Below are positions 53,308-62,254 of a stretch of DNA of 64,000 bases, one piece after another; positions within the stretch are counted from its first letter, which is position 1, and each line of letters opens with the position of its first letter. Both the position numbers and the translations under genes were made by a program. The notes beneath the pieces are model-generated. The model ran no database searches. It had not been told where the DNA came from and worked only from the letters and a program-made list of their open reading frames with translations. Origin of the DNA: Streptomyces sp. NK08204 (GTDB lineage Bacteria > Actinomycetota > Actinomycetes > Streptomycetales > Streptomycetaceae); NCBI RefSeq assembly GCF_020400585.1, contig NZ_JAINVF010000001.1, positions 496,001 to 560,000 of the forward strand, written 5' to 3'.

Positions 53308-54630
53308 TCACAGGTCGGACTGCCGTTCCCGTGCCGGCTGGGCTGAGGCGAAGGGTGGGACGGTCGCGGAAGCCACTCCTGTGACGCGGAAGCGCCGTTG
53401 GACTCGGCCTGTGATCAAGGCGGAGAGCACGAGGGCGGAGGACGCCGAGACGACTCCGCCCAGGACCAGGGCGGAGCGGGCGCCGAGGGCGTCCGACACC
53501 AGGCCGACCAGCGGTGCGCCGACGGGGGTGCCTCCGAGCAGAACGAGGAAGTAGACGGACATGACGCGGCCCCGCAGTTCTGGGTCGGCATGGAGCTGCG
53601 TCAGCGCGTTGGCAGTGGTGGTCACCGTCACCGCGGCGAAACCGGTGAGGATCAGCAGCGCCATGAACGCGCCGTAGTCCGGTACCAGGCCCTGCGCTGC
53701 TTCCAGTGCACCGAAGACGACCGTGATGGTGATCAAACGGCGTGGGGTGGGGGGCTTACCGCGGCTCGCCCCGTAGATCGCGCCGATGAGGCTGCCCAGG
53801 GCGTATGCGGCGGAGAGGCCACCGAAGGCGGTGGCCCCCGTGTGGAAGGCCGTGACGGCCACGAGGGAGAGGGTGACCTGGAAGTTGAGGCCGAAGGTGC
53901 CGACGAAGGCGATGAGACTGATCGGCAGCAGCATTTCCGCGGTGGAGGCGATGTGGCGGAAGGCGTCGCGCAGTCTGGTCCGGCCGGGTCGAGGCCGGCC
54001 GTGGTCGCCTGGGTCGCCTGGGTCGTCTGGGTCGTCTGTGCGGATGGTGATCAGGCCGTAGAGGACGGCCAGGTACGAGGCCGCGTTCACGAGGAACACG
54101 GGGCCCGTGCCGAAGGCGGCGACGGTCAGGCCGGCGAGGGCGGGGCCGAGGGCGCGGGCCACGTTGAACTGGGCGGAGTTCAGGCTGACCGCGGTGGCCA
54201 CGCCGTCACGGGCGACCAGTTCGCAGATGTAGGCGTTGCGGGCAGGACTGTCCACGGCGGTGGCGGTGCCGAGGGCGAAGGCCAGCGCGTAGACGGACAG
54301 CAGGTTCACTGCCGCGGTCACGGTCAGCAGCCCGAGCAGGAGTGACTGCACTCCCATGGCGGTCTGGGTGAGCAGCAGAAGCCGCCGCTTGGGATACCGG
54401 TCGGCCAGGACGCCTCCGGTCAGGCCGAACAGGGTCTGCGGCAGGAACTGCAGTGCGGTGACGATGCCCACCGCGCTTCCGCTGTTGCCGGTGATGTGGA
54501 GGACGAGCAGGTCCTGCGCGGCACGCTGCATCCACGTGCCGATGTTGGACGCCAGCTGCCCGAGCAGGTAGCGCCGGAAGTTCCGGACGGCGAGTACGGC
54601 CGTCACCGGCATGCGCGAGCCCTCGCTCAT
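53308..54630 (-). CDS. MFS exporter of the siderophore operon (EntS/MFS_3-like)
   Basis: A 440-residue 12-helix MFS protein with LGQLASNIGTWMQRAAQDLL, LTGGVLADRYPKRRLLLL (the MFS loop motif), NAYICELVARDGVATAVSLN and RGRVMSVYFLVLLGGTPVGA, the MFS_3 subfamily pattern of siderophore and drug exporters. It is last in the operon and its start overlaps the decarboxylase stop by 4 bp, so it should export the product of the operon. A hydrophilic central loop encoded by short 9-bp repeats (DDPDDPGDPGD, near 54005-54040) is a variable region. Confidence 0.88.
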   Translation of the reverse strand: MSEGSRMPVTAVLAVRNFRRYLLGQLASNIGTWMQRAAQDLLVLHITGNSGSAVGIVTALQFLPQTLFGLTGGVLADRYPKRRLLLLTQTAMGVQSLLLGLLTVTAAVNLLSVYALAFALGTATAVDSPARNAYICELVARDGVATAVSLNSAQFNVARALGPALAGLTVAAFGTGPVFLVNAASYLAVLYGLITIRTDDPDDPGDPGDHGRPRPGRTRLRDAFRHIASTAEMLLPISLIAFVGTFGLNFQVTLSLVAVTAFHTGATAFGGLSAAYALGSLIGAIYGASRGKPPTPRRLITITVVFGALEAAQGLVPDYGAFMALLILTGFAAVTVTTTANALTQLHADPELRGRVMSVYFLVLLGGTPVGAPLVGLVSDALGARSALVLGGVVSASSALVLSALITGRVQRRFRVTGVASATVPPFASAQPARERQSDL

Positions 54631-55841
54631 GCCGGCTGACGGGCGTACGCGTCGCCGGTGGCGGACGCCTCGGCATCGTCGACGTGATGGAAGGTCGGGT
54701 GGGGGTGCATGAGGAACGCGTGGTGGGAGATGTTCCAGGCGTAGGCCCCGGCCATGGCGAAGGCGACCCGGTCGCCTGCACGCAGCCTCTTCACGGTGAC
54801 CCGGCGGGCCAGGACGTCCTTGGGCGTGCAGAGCTGTCCGACCAGTGTCACCGGCTCGTCACGGACCTCCGGGCGGGCCCAGGGCCGCGGCCAGACGTCG
54901 TCAGGGATCACCTCGAAGGGCTGGTCGTGCTGCTTCGCAGCCGGGGTGCGCAGATGGTGGGTGCCTCCGCGCAGCACGGCGAACGCCTCCCCGCGGCTGA
55001 ACTTGACGTCCAGGACCTGGGTGACGTACCAGCCGCAGTAGGCGGTGACCGAGCGGCCGGGTTCGATCCGCAGCGTGAGGTCGGGGTGGCGGGCCAGGAG
55101 CGGGCGGAGTCCGGCGCCGAATGCGGACCAGTCGAACACCTTGTGGGGGTGGGTGTAGTCGACGCCCATTCCCCCTCCGACGTTCACTTCGGCCAGGTCG
55201 ACTCCGTGTGTGCGAGCCCAGTGCTCGGCCCAGGCCAGGACCTCGTCCACCAGGGCCAGTTGAGCCGGAGCCTGGAGTCCGCTGGCCAGGTGGAGGTGGA
55301 GGCCGCGCAGTCGGACGCGCGGGTCGGCGGCGACCAGCTCCAGGCAGTGGTCCAGTTGCGCCGGGTCCATGCCGAAGGGACCGGGCCGGCCGCCCATGGC
55401 GAGGGTGACCTGGCCGAGGTCGATGGGCAGGTTGACGCGCAGGAGCACGTCGACGGTCCGGTCGTCCAGCAGGGTGATGAGAAGGCGCAGTTCGTGTTCG
55501 CTCTCGATGTGAAGGCGTTCCACTCCGGCGTCCAGCGCACAGGTCAGCTCTGCCGGCGTCTTCCCGGGGCCTCCGAAGGCGATCGGCGCATCGGGAAGGA
55601 GCGCGCGGACGTGGCGCAGTTCGCCGCCGGAGGCCACCTCGAATCCGTCGACGTGCCCGGCCAGCGTCCGCACGATCCGGGAAGCGGAGTTGGCCTTGGC
55701 CGCGTACAACAGCTCGACTCGTTCCGGAAGTGCGGCCCGGATCGCGTGGACGTGCTCGCGCAGGGCCGGAAGGTCGTAGACGTACGCGGGCAGGTCGTCG
55801 TCGGTCATCCTGCCGACGTGGTCGAGCAGGGCGGGCTTCAC
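54627..55841 (-). CDS. PLP-dependent decarboxylase (type III fold, siderophore operon)
   Basis: A 404-residue ornithine/diaminopimelate-decarboxylase-fold enzyme. LLYAAKANSASRIVRTLAG has the PLP-binding Lys; GFEVASGGELRHVR, VGGGMGVDYTHPHKVFDW, LRIEPGRSVTAYCGWYV and VTLVGQLCTPKDVLARR (active-site Cys) follow. Enzymes of this group act on amino acid- or citryl-diamine intermediates in carboxylate siderophore pathways (as SbnH or PvsE). The GTG start at 55841 overlaps the IucA/IucC stop by 4 bp. Substrate is not readable. Confidence 0.88.
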   Translation of the reverse strand: MKPALLDHVGRMTDDDLPAYVYDLPALREHVHAIRAALPERVELLYAAKANSASRIVRTLAGHVDGFEVASGGELRHVRALLPDAPIAFGGPGKTPAELTCALDAGVERLHIESEHELRLLITLLDDRTVDVLLRVNLPIDLGQVTLAMGGRPGPFGMDPAQLDHCLELVAADPRVRLRGLHLHLASGLQAPAQLALVDEVLAWAEHWARTHGVDLAEVNVGGGMGVDYTHPHKVFDWSAFGAGLRPLLARHPDLTLRIEPGRSVTAYCGWYVTQVLDVKFSRGEAFAVLRGGTHHLRTPAAKQHDQPFEVIPDDVWPRPWARPEVRDEPVTLVGQLCTPKDVLARRVTVKRLRAGDRVAFAMAGAYAWNISHHAFLMHPHPTFHHVDDAEASATGDAYARQPA

Positions 55842-57550
55842 CGGATCACCTCGCGGGGGAAGTCCGCGCCGAGGGGGCTGGGCAGGGGGACGTAGGTGGC
55901 GTGCCGGTCGGATCTGCGGGCCCAGCGCAGGAGGAGGTTGGCCTTGGCGGGCAGGGGCACGCCGGACAGCAGGGCGCGCAGGCGTGGCGGTTCGGCGGCG
56001 GTGCGCGCGTAGGCGGCGAGGTGGTCGCGGACCAGGCCCCACAGGGCGGGTTCCAGCGTCGGGTCGAGGTCGGCCAAGGCGCTGAGCACCTCGGCCGTGT
56101 GGTTGACCAGGAGGCAGTACGCGACCCTGTTCCAGCCACGTTCGGGATCGTAGGTGAGGGGCCCACCGACGTCGTCCGGGAGGTCGTCGAGGGTGCGTCG
56201 GTGATGCCCGGGCAGGAGCTTGGTGCCCTCCAGGTCGCGGAAGAACATCTGCGCCGGGGTGCCGTCGGCGTCCACACCGACCACGACGTTCTGCAAATGC
56301 GGTTCCAGGACGACGCCTTGTTCGAAGTAGGCGGCCAGCGCTGGTGGCAACAGCAGCCGCAGGTAGGCGTTCCACCAGGCCAGGACGTCCCCGTCGCCGC
56401 GGGCGAGCAGATGGGAGACGTGGGCTGTACTGGTCGGGTACTCGTCCGCCACCGCGGCGGCGAGCAGCGGTGTCACTCCTGGACGCAGGTGGTGGCGCAG
56501 GCCGGAGCGAACGATGACGCCGAGGCCCTCCAGAAGGGCGGTGTCTCCCTCCGCGTCGAGGGTGCGGTAGCCGGGTTCGGCCAGGAGCACGCATCCCGGG
56601 AAACGGCCGGCGAGCTCGGCGAAGAGGGGCTGGAGCAGCCGGTTGAGGGCGACGGCACCGGAGAGTTCGTAACTGGCGTGCTTGCGAACGCAGTTGGTGA
56701 GGCGGACGTTCAGGCTGAACTTCAGGAAGGTGTTGCTGTCGGGGTGGTACAGCGTGCGCACCGATGCGGTCGGCACCAGGTCCGGTCCGCTCACCCCCGT
56801 GTCGACGACATCGCCGGAAGCCATCGCCTCGCGCAACCGGTCGTGATCCCTCAGCAGCCGGTACTGCCAGGGATGCACCGGGAGTATGGCGAATCCGGGA
56901 TCAGCCGTCGGGCACAGCGCGTCCATCTCGTGCAGGTCGCCCTCCTCACGCACGAGGTGGCGTCGCACGGCCAGGTGGCGCAGGCGGAAGCGGGCGCCGG
57001 TCTCCGGGCCGTAGGCCAGCCAGTCCACCGGGTCGCCGGTACGGGCCTTGGGAGCGGGGTGGAAACGATGGCCGAACACCAGGGACTGCTCCGAGGCCAC
57101 GTACGGGTCCGCATGCGGCGTAGCGCACGCTCGCTCTTCCAGCGCCGTGCAGATGGTGTCTCGGCTGTCGGCGACCTGGGTGAGGAACTCCTCGTTGGTG
57201 ACACCCGTACGCAGTTCCAGCTCGTCGCGGATGTAACCGGCCAGCTCGCGCCAGCCGACGGTCACCCAGGCGTCGTCGTCGAGCCGCTGCACCGGGCCGT
57301 GAAAGCGGTGCGCTCCGATCAGCGAGGCCCGGCGCAGCCGGGAACGCAGCAGGACGCCCCGGCGGGGCAGGCGGAGCAGGAGGTGGTCATCATCGACCGT
57401 CACCTGGTGCTCGGGGGCGGAGACCTCGCGGATCAGGCAGTTGAGCAGGGTGTGGGCGGTGACGGCATCGGCTGTCCGCATCGGTTCGGCGGGCGACGCG
57501 GTGACGGGTGTGGGGGCGAGGCTGGTGCGGGGGACGGCGCCGGTGGTCAT
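55838..57550 (-). CDS. IucA/IucC family NIS siderophore synthetase, second
   Basis: A 570-residue NRPS-independent siderophore synthetase: VFGHRFHPAPKARTGDPVDW, ILPVHPWQYRLLRDHDRLRE, TASVRTLYHPDSNTFLKFSL, EPHLQNVVVGVDADGTPAQM and FFRDLEGTKLLPG match the family motifs in order. It should condense a carboxylic acid with an amine or alcohol, using ATP. The usual HGQN motif is HLQN here. ATG 57550 is chosen for the GGAG site 8 bases upstream; a TTG seven codons earlier is poorer. Confidence 0.93.
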   Translation of the reverse strand: MTTGAVPRTSLAPTPVTASPAEPMRTADAVTAHTLLNCLIREVSAPEHQVTVDDDHLLLRLPRRGVLLRSRLRRASLIGAHRFHGPVQRLDDDAWVTVGWRELAGYIRDELELRTGVTNEEFLTQVADSRDTICTALEERACATPHADPYVASEQSLVFGHRFHPAPKARTGDPVDWLAYGPETGARFRLRHLAVRRHLVREEGDLHEMDALCPTADPGFAILPVHPWQYRLLRDHDRLREAMASGDVVDTGVSGPDLVPTASVRTLYHPDSNTFLKFSLNVRLTNCVRKHASYELSGAVALNRLLQPLFAELAGRFPGCVLLAEPGYRTLDAEGDTALLEGLGVIVRSGLRHHLRPGVTPLLAAAVADEYPTSTAHVSHLLARGDGDVLAWWNAYLRLLLPPALAAYFEQGVVLEPHLQNVVVGVDADGTPAQMFFRDLEGTKLLPGHHRRTLDDLPDDVGGPLTYDPERGWNRVAYCLLVNHTAEVLSALADLDPTLEPALWGLVRDHLAAYARTAAEPPRLRALLSGVPLPAKANLLLRWARRSDRHATYVPLPSPLGADFPREVIR

Positions 57551-57587
57551 TCGGTCACTCCAGTGGGGCAACGATCGGTGTCGGATG

Positions 57588-59162
57588 TCAACGGCACAGC
57601 GCCAACGGGTTGGGGATGGACGTCCATTGCGCTTTGCCCGGGTTGTCCGCCAGGCGCATGGCGACGGTCGCCTTCAGCGGCATCGTGTCGCCGAAGAACG
57701 CCGCAGCGTCCTCCTGGTCCGGCAGGCCGGCGTACACCCTGCGGCCGGCCTCGGCCACCGCACCCCACAACGCTCGGGGATCCACCTCATGCGTCCGGCT
57801 GAGGACGGCGACCAGTTCGCTGAAGACTCCGCTGATCAGGCCGCCGAAGAGTTTGGTGTGCAGGGCGTCCACGTCATCGGTCGCGCGGGTGCCGAGCAGC
57901 GGTGGCAGCGTGAAGCCGCAGCGGGCCAGGCGGCGCGGGCTGACGCGTACGCCGTCCAGATCCCGGTACAGCACCCGCACCGGCCGCCCGTTTCTCAGCA
58001 CGACCAGGGTGTTCTGGCCGTGCGCCTCCAGTGCCACCCCCATGGACAGCAGCGTCAGTGCGGGCGGCAGGACGAGCCCGGCGAAGTCCGCCAGCCAGCG
58101 CAGCGGATCCCCCGAGATCGCGGTGGCCCCGGTCGCGTGGACGGCAGTGAGCGGAACGGCCATCTCCTCGGCGTCGAGACAGCACTCGGTCGACTCCCGG
58201 ATCATTGCCGCCAGGCTCGCGGAGGGCTGTCCGTCCACGCACACCGCGCCGCCGCCCAGTTCACGCAGAACGTGCAGGCTGCCGCCGTACCCGGACTTGT
58301 GGACGGCGGCCGAGACCAGGTCGGACAGCGGGGGCCCGTCGGCGACCTCGGCCGGGGAGATGGTGCGCCGGTAATTGGTGACCTGTACGTCGAGCGCGGT
58401 CTTGATGTGGCAGCCCGGCAGGACGCCCAGCGGTGCGAGGGTACGCAGCGACAGCAGCGGCCGGGCCGGGATCGTCTCCTCCACGACGGTCAGGTCGGGG
58501 TGGTGCCCGAGCACGTGGTCGCGCTGCCACGGGTGCACGGGTACCAGGATCGTGTCTCCGTCGCGCAGTCGCCGCGGCCAGACGCCGGCACCCTGCCAGC
58601 GGTCGGCCGGAACACGGAGCAGTGCCAGCTGGACGACCGGGTGGTGCTCGGGGGCGTAGGCGAGGACGTCTGCGATCGACATGCCGGTACGCGTCCGACA
58701 GCAGGGGTGCTGCGGGTGGCCGTCGATGACCGCCTGCTCGGCGTCCACCGAGTCGTTCGGCGGGACCGCCCGGCCCGCGTTCGCGGCCCTGGCCAGGGCC
58801 AGGTTGACCACGCTGTTGTCGAGCTCGGCCGCCAGCCGCCGCACCGCGGGGGTGTCCAGTCCGAGCTGCGCCAGGAGCTCCGACGGATCGCTGATCGACC
58901 GCTGCGGGCCGGATACGGCGAAGTCGTCGGGCACCTCGGCGAACGGCTGCGCGCAGGACCGGGGCGCCGAGAGCGTGACGCCGCTCTGCAGCTCGACCCC
59001 GATGGTGTCGGACTTCCGGCGGTGCCCGGTCACGCCGGGCAGGGGTTCTCGCACGAAGGCCCCCCACAGCCGGCCCAGTACCGTGGCACGTGCTCCCGAG
59101 AGCGCGGTCGTGAAGGGCTCCACCAGGTCCGGGCGCGTGAGGCGTAGTTCAGCTAGGGGCAT
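57588..59162 (-). CDS. IucA/IucC family NIS siderophore synthetase, first gene of the operon
   Basis: A 524-residue NIS synthetase: DGHPQHPCCRTRTGMSIADV, VPVHPWQRDHVLGHHPDLTV, LSLRTLAPLGVLPGCHIKTA, LEAHGQNTLVVLRNGRPVRV and LYRDLDGVRVSPRRLA. In the first motif the family Lys (HPxxKxRxG) is replaced, which may affect acid or nucleotide recognition. ATG 59162 fits the family N-terminus; the upstream ribosome-binding site is weak. It is shorter than typical (about 580) at the N-terminus. Confidence 0.92.
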   Translation of the reverse strand: MPLAELRLTRPDLVEPFTTALSGARATVLGRLWGAFVREPLPGVTGHRRKSDTIGVELQSGVTLSAPRSCAQPFAEVPDDFAVSGPQRSISDPSELLAQLGLDTPAVRRLAAELDNSVVNLALARAANAGRAVPPNDSVDAEQAVIDGHPQHPCCRTRTGMSIADVLAYAPEHHPVVQLALLRVPADRWQGAGVWPRRLRDGDTILVPVHPWQRDHVLGHHPDLTVVEETIPARPLLSLRTLAPLGVLPGCHIKTALDVQVTNYRRTISPAEVADGPPLSDLVSAAVHKSGYGGSLHVLRELGGGAVCVDGQPSASLAAMIRESTECCLDAEEMAVPLTAVHATGATAISGDPLRWLADFAGLVLPPALTLLSMGVALEAHGQNTLVVLRNGRPVRVLYRDLDGVRVSPRRLARCGFTLPPLLGTRATDDVDALHTKLFGGLISGVFSELVAVLSRTHEVDPRALWGAVAEAGRRVYAGLPDQEDAAAFFGDTMPLKATVAMRLADNPGKAQWTSIPNPLALCR

Positions 59163-59568
59163 GGGGCATCCCAGGTGCTTGTGGGGTACTTGGCGCACGG
59201 TGCTCCGGTGACACCGGCCTGCGACCGAAGCTACGGGAAGACGATCAAAGGGATTGCCAGAGCACATACAGCAGGAATGCCGGATTTCTCCGGCGAAGCG
59301 TCTTTCCTTCGCTCATCTCCAGATGATTCCGCCGCCGAGGATCTCCTTGCATGCGGCTGACGCTGGCTCGGTTTTGGGCTGCCACCTGGGGGAACTGGAC
59401 ACCGGTATCCGCCGCCTTGACTCTGGGCTTGCTCCACGCTGTCCATGCCCTGGATCTCGTCATCGCACCGCGCTGCCGCGGTTACTCCGGCCGTGGAAGA
59501 TCACCGGCTCGGGGGAGGTTCCGGCGTTTGCCCCACGCCCCTCGGCGGAGGTCTGTGAGCCTTTCGGC
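59163..59568. other. Divergent intergenic region, siderophore operon and two-component genes
   Basis: A 406-bp region that must carry promoters in both directions. It is less GC-rich around 59230-59310. Two overlapping hairpins lie at 59279-59294 (GCCGGA/TCCGGC) and 59293-59312 (GCGAAG/CTTCGC). No consensus iron box or clear promoter hexamers are seen. Confidence 0.4.
59205..59217. promoter_or_regulatory. 13-bp palindrome upstream of siderophore operon
   Basis: CCGGTGACACCGG has six-base arms around one base and lies 43-55 bp before the first siderophore gene, a place for an operator. It does not match the AT-rich IdeR/DmdR iron box (TTAGGTTAGGCTCACCTAA), and no such box is seen in the region. 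Confidence 0.3.
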
Positions 59569-60330
59569 ATGCGTGTACTGCTGATCGAGGACGACGACCG
59601 GGTGGCCGGACCGTTGGCGGAGGGGCTGCGCCGTTTCGGATTCACCGTGGAGCACGCCAGAACGGGGGCCGACGGCCTGGCCGCGCCGGAGGCGGCCATG
59701 GTGCTGCTCGACCTCGGGCTGCCCGACATGGACGGCATCGACGTCTGCCGTGCGCTCCGATCCCGCTCGTCCGTACCGATCATCATGATCACTGCCAGAG
59801 ATGACGAGGTCGACCGGGTGCTCGGCCTCGAACTGGGCGCGGACGACTACGTCTCCAAGCCGTTCGGCGTGCGGGAGCTGGTCGCCCGGATCCGTGCCGT
59901 CACCCGCCGCGCCCGCCCCGCAGTGCCGGACGCGCAAAGCAGGGAGCCGGACGCCTCGGACGCCCCGGGCCGACCGGCGACGGCCGACGTCCAGCGGATC
60001 GGCCCGCTGACCATCGACCGTCGCACCCGGCAGGTACATCTGCACCAGGCGCCCATCGCTCTCGCGCCCAAGGAGTTCGACCTGCTCGCCTGCCTCGCCG
60101 AAGACCCCGGAGCCGTGTGCTCCCGCCGGCAGATCCTCGACATCGCCTGGGAACCGAACTTCTTCGGCCCCACCAAGACCCTCGACGTGCACATCGCCGC
60201 GCTCCGCCGCAAACTCGGCGACTCTTCCTGGATCGAGAACATCCGCGGAATCGGCTTCCGCCTGGTGCCCCCGGCACCCTTCGACGCCACGTCCACCGCA
60301 GTGCCGGCGCGCGGCGGAGGGCCCCGGTGA
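59569..60330 (+). CDS. OmpR-family response regulator
   Basis: A 253-residue regulator: receiver (1-115) with acidic pocket EDDD (7-10), Asp48 in LLDLGLPDMDG and Lys97 in SKPF, linker rich in Pro/Asp, and OmpR-type winged helix (APKEFDLLACLAEDPGAVCS, LDVHIAALRRKLG, IRGIGFRLV). ATG 59569 is the only clear start though its ribosome-binding site is distant (GGCGGAGG about 19 bases upstream). It overlaps the sensor kinase by 4 bp. Neighbour of the siderophore operon, but regulation of it is not shown. Confidence 0.92.
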   Translation: MRVLLIEDDDRVAGPLAEGLRRFGFTVEHARTGADGLAAPEAAMVLLDLGLPDMDGIDVCRALRSRSSVPIIMITARDDEVDRVLGLELGADDYVSKPFGVRELVARIRAVTRRARPAVPDAQSREPDASDAPGRPATADVQRIGPLTIDRRTRQVHLHQAPIALAPKEFDLLACLAEDPGAVCSRRQILDIAWEPNFFGPTKTLDVHIAALRRKLGDSSWIENIRGIGFRLVPPAPFDATSTAVPARGGGPR

Positions 60331-61793
60331 CACGTCGCCTGCTGCTCAGCCATCTGAGCCTCATGCTGCTCGTCCTGCTGACGCTCGAAGTGCCGTTCGC
60401 CATCTTCTACGGCCGCAGCGAGCTGTCCCGCTTCTCCCACGCGGCGCAGCAGGGGGCGATGACACTCGCCGAAGTCTGCGAGGACAAGATGGAGCACGGG
60501 CTGGCGGCCGACCTGCCCGGACTGGCCCGCGCGTACGGGCGGCGAACCGGCAGCCGCGTACTCGTCGCCGGGCACAGGGGCACCGTCCTCACCGACACCG
60601 CTGCCCGGTCCCTGGTCGGCACAGACCTGTCCGCCGAGCCGGACATCTCCACCGCACTCCGCGACGAGGCCGCCGTCGGCGCCCGCAGCGACCCGTCCAC
60701 AGGCCGCGACGTCCTCTTCGTCACCGTGCCGGGTGGCTCCGGCACCACCGTCCCGTGCGTGGTGCGAACGGTGTACGCGCTGGGCCCGCTCAGGGCAAAG
60801 ATCCACGCCACCTGGCTGGTCCTCGCCGTCGTCGGGCTCGGGGTGCTGGCCGCCGTCTCCCTCATCGGCTTCGCACTCGCCCGCTCGGTCACCCGTCCCG
60901 TGCAGGCCCTGGAACGCGCCACCGCACAACTCGCCGAGGGCCGGATCACCGACCCGCCGGCCACCGATCACGGGCCGCCGGAACTGCGTCGGCTCGCCGC
61001 GTCGTTCACGAGAACCGCGACCCGGCTCCAGCACCTGCTCCAGGCTCATCAGGCGTTCGCCTCCGAGGCGTCCCACCAGCTGAAGACTCCCCTGACCTCG
61101 CTACGCCTGCGCCTGGAGAATTTCGAGCCGCACCTCGCTCCCTGCGCACAGGACAGCCTCGACAAAGCGCTCGGGGAGCTGGAGCGGCTCGGCCGTATGG
61201 TGCAGGGACTGCTCGCGCTCGCCAGGCTGGAGAACTCCGCGATCAGGCCGGAGGCGGTCGATGTGAGCGCCGTCGTCGCCGATCGCGCGGCCGTCTGGGC
61301 GGCCTTCGCCGACGAACAACAGGTAGGCATCATCGTTTCCCGAGCCACCGCCGTCAGGGTGTGGGCGGTCCCGGGAGCACTGGAGCAGATCATCGACAAC
61401 CTGCTCTCCAACGCGCTGCGCGTGTCCCCGCGGGGAACCGCCATCACGTTGGCGATCAGGACCGCCCCCGCGGAAGGCAGCCGCACACCCCCCGTGGTCG
61501 AGCTGCATGTGATCGACCAGGGACCCGGTATGACCGAGGCCGAACGGCACAGAGCCTTCGACCGGTTCTGGCGGGCCCCTGACGCCGACCACGACGGCAC
61601 CGGCCTCGGTCTGCCGATGGTCCGGCAGCTCACCCGCGCCGGCGGCGGCGAGGTCACCCTGGAGGCAGCCGCCGGCGGTGGGCTCGACGCCGTCGTGCGC
61701 CTCCAACGCGCCGAGAGCCGCACCCCCCGGGAACGCCTGACCACCTCAGCGGACGTCGACGCTGCAGACCGCTCCCGTCGCTGCACCCCATAG
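60327..61793 (+). CDS. Sensor histidine kinase
   Basis: A 488-residue membrane kinase. Helix 1 (LLLSHLSLMLLVLLTLEVPF), an external sensor domain (about 30-155), helix 2 (TWLVLAVVGLGVLAAVSLIG), a HAMP domain, then EASHQLKTPLTSLRLRLE with phospho-acceptor His250, NLLSNALRVSPRG (N box), IDQGPGM and GTGLGLPMV (G2 box). Together with the overlapping response regulator it forms a two-component system. The signal is unknown. GTG 60327 overlaps the preceding stop, with GGCGGAGG upstream. Confidence 0.93.
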   Translation: MTRRLLLSHLSLMLLVLLTLEVPFAIFYGRSELSRFSHAAQQGAMTLAEVCEDKMEHGLAADLPGLARAYGRRTGSRVLVAGHRGTVLTDTAARSLVGTDLSAEPDISTALRDEAAVGARSDPSTGRDVLFVTVPGGSGTTVPCVVRTVYALGPLRAKIHATWLVLAVVGLGVLAAVSLIGFALARSVTRPVQALERATAQLAEGRITDPPATDHGPPELRRLAASFTRTATRLQHLLQAHQAFASEASHQLKTPLTSLRLRLENFEPHLAPCAQDSLDKALGELERLGRMVQGLLALARLENSAIRPEAVDVSAVVADRAAVWAAFADEQQVGIIVSRATAVRVWAVPGALEQIIDNLLSNALRVSPRGTAITLAIRTAPAEGSRTPPVVELHVIDQGPGMTEAERHRAFDRFWRAPDADHDGTGLGLPMVRQLTRAGGGEVTLEAAAGGGLDAVVRLQRAESRTPRERLTTSADVDAADRSRRCTP

Positions 61794-62254
61794 CAGCGCG
61801 GCAGCAGGACGCAGCTCCCGCACGCGCGGTGACCTGGTGACCACGGCCGCGGGCCTCTGCGACGGCGGCCCGCCCTGCCCTGCCGCCGGCATCGAAGACG
61901 ACTGTCCGGCTCATGACTTCCCGTCGGATCCGCAGGCCGGGCCCGAACGCCGACCGCTTCCCCCGGACGATGGGCAGGGCCCCGGTTACCAAGGAGGTAC
62001 CGGCCACTGTGGGGCGGTGGCTGAGCCGCTGGATCCCGACACGTTCGACCCGGTCCGAGAAGCTCGATCGAGGGCGGCTCGCATGTGCCTCACGCCGTCT
62101 GCGCGACTGCAGGTGGCCCGGCGCCGGCCCTCGGCGTCTGCACGGCGTGGAGTACGGCCGGGTGCCTGGCGAGCGCAGGCGGACACCGGCCGGGGCACGC
62201 GGGCACGTTGCCGTGGCAGGCACGGCGAGGCGGGCATCGCCGTCCGGTCGGGCG
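61794..62254. other. Intergenic region with a truncated Rossmann-fold relic
   Basis: Between the kinase and LysR genes. Apart from the fragment at 61815-61914 (see next entry) no gene-like frame is seen. Confidence 0.4.
61815..61914 (-). pseudogene. NAD(P)-binding (NmrA-like) gene, N-terminal fragment
   Basis: Minus-strand ATG at 61914 reads MSRTVVFDAGGRAGRAAVAE and ARGRGHQVTA, the first strand, glycine loop and helix of a Rossmann-fold NAD(P)-binding protein (family GAxGRxGxxxVxEALxRGHxVTA). The homology ends after about 33 residues, so only the 5' end of the gene remains. Confidence 0.55.

Noticed and set aside
59163..59568. IdeR/DmdR iron box
   Set aside because: No sequence close to TTAGGTTAGGCTCACCTAA is present; the only palindrome is GC-rich.
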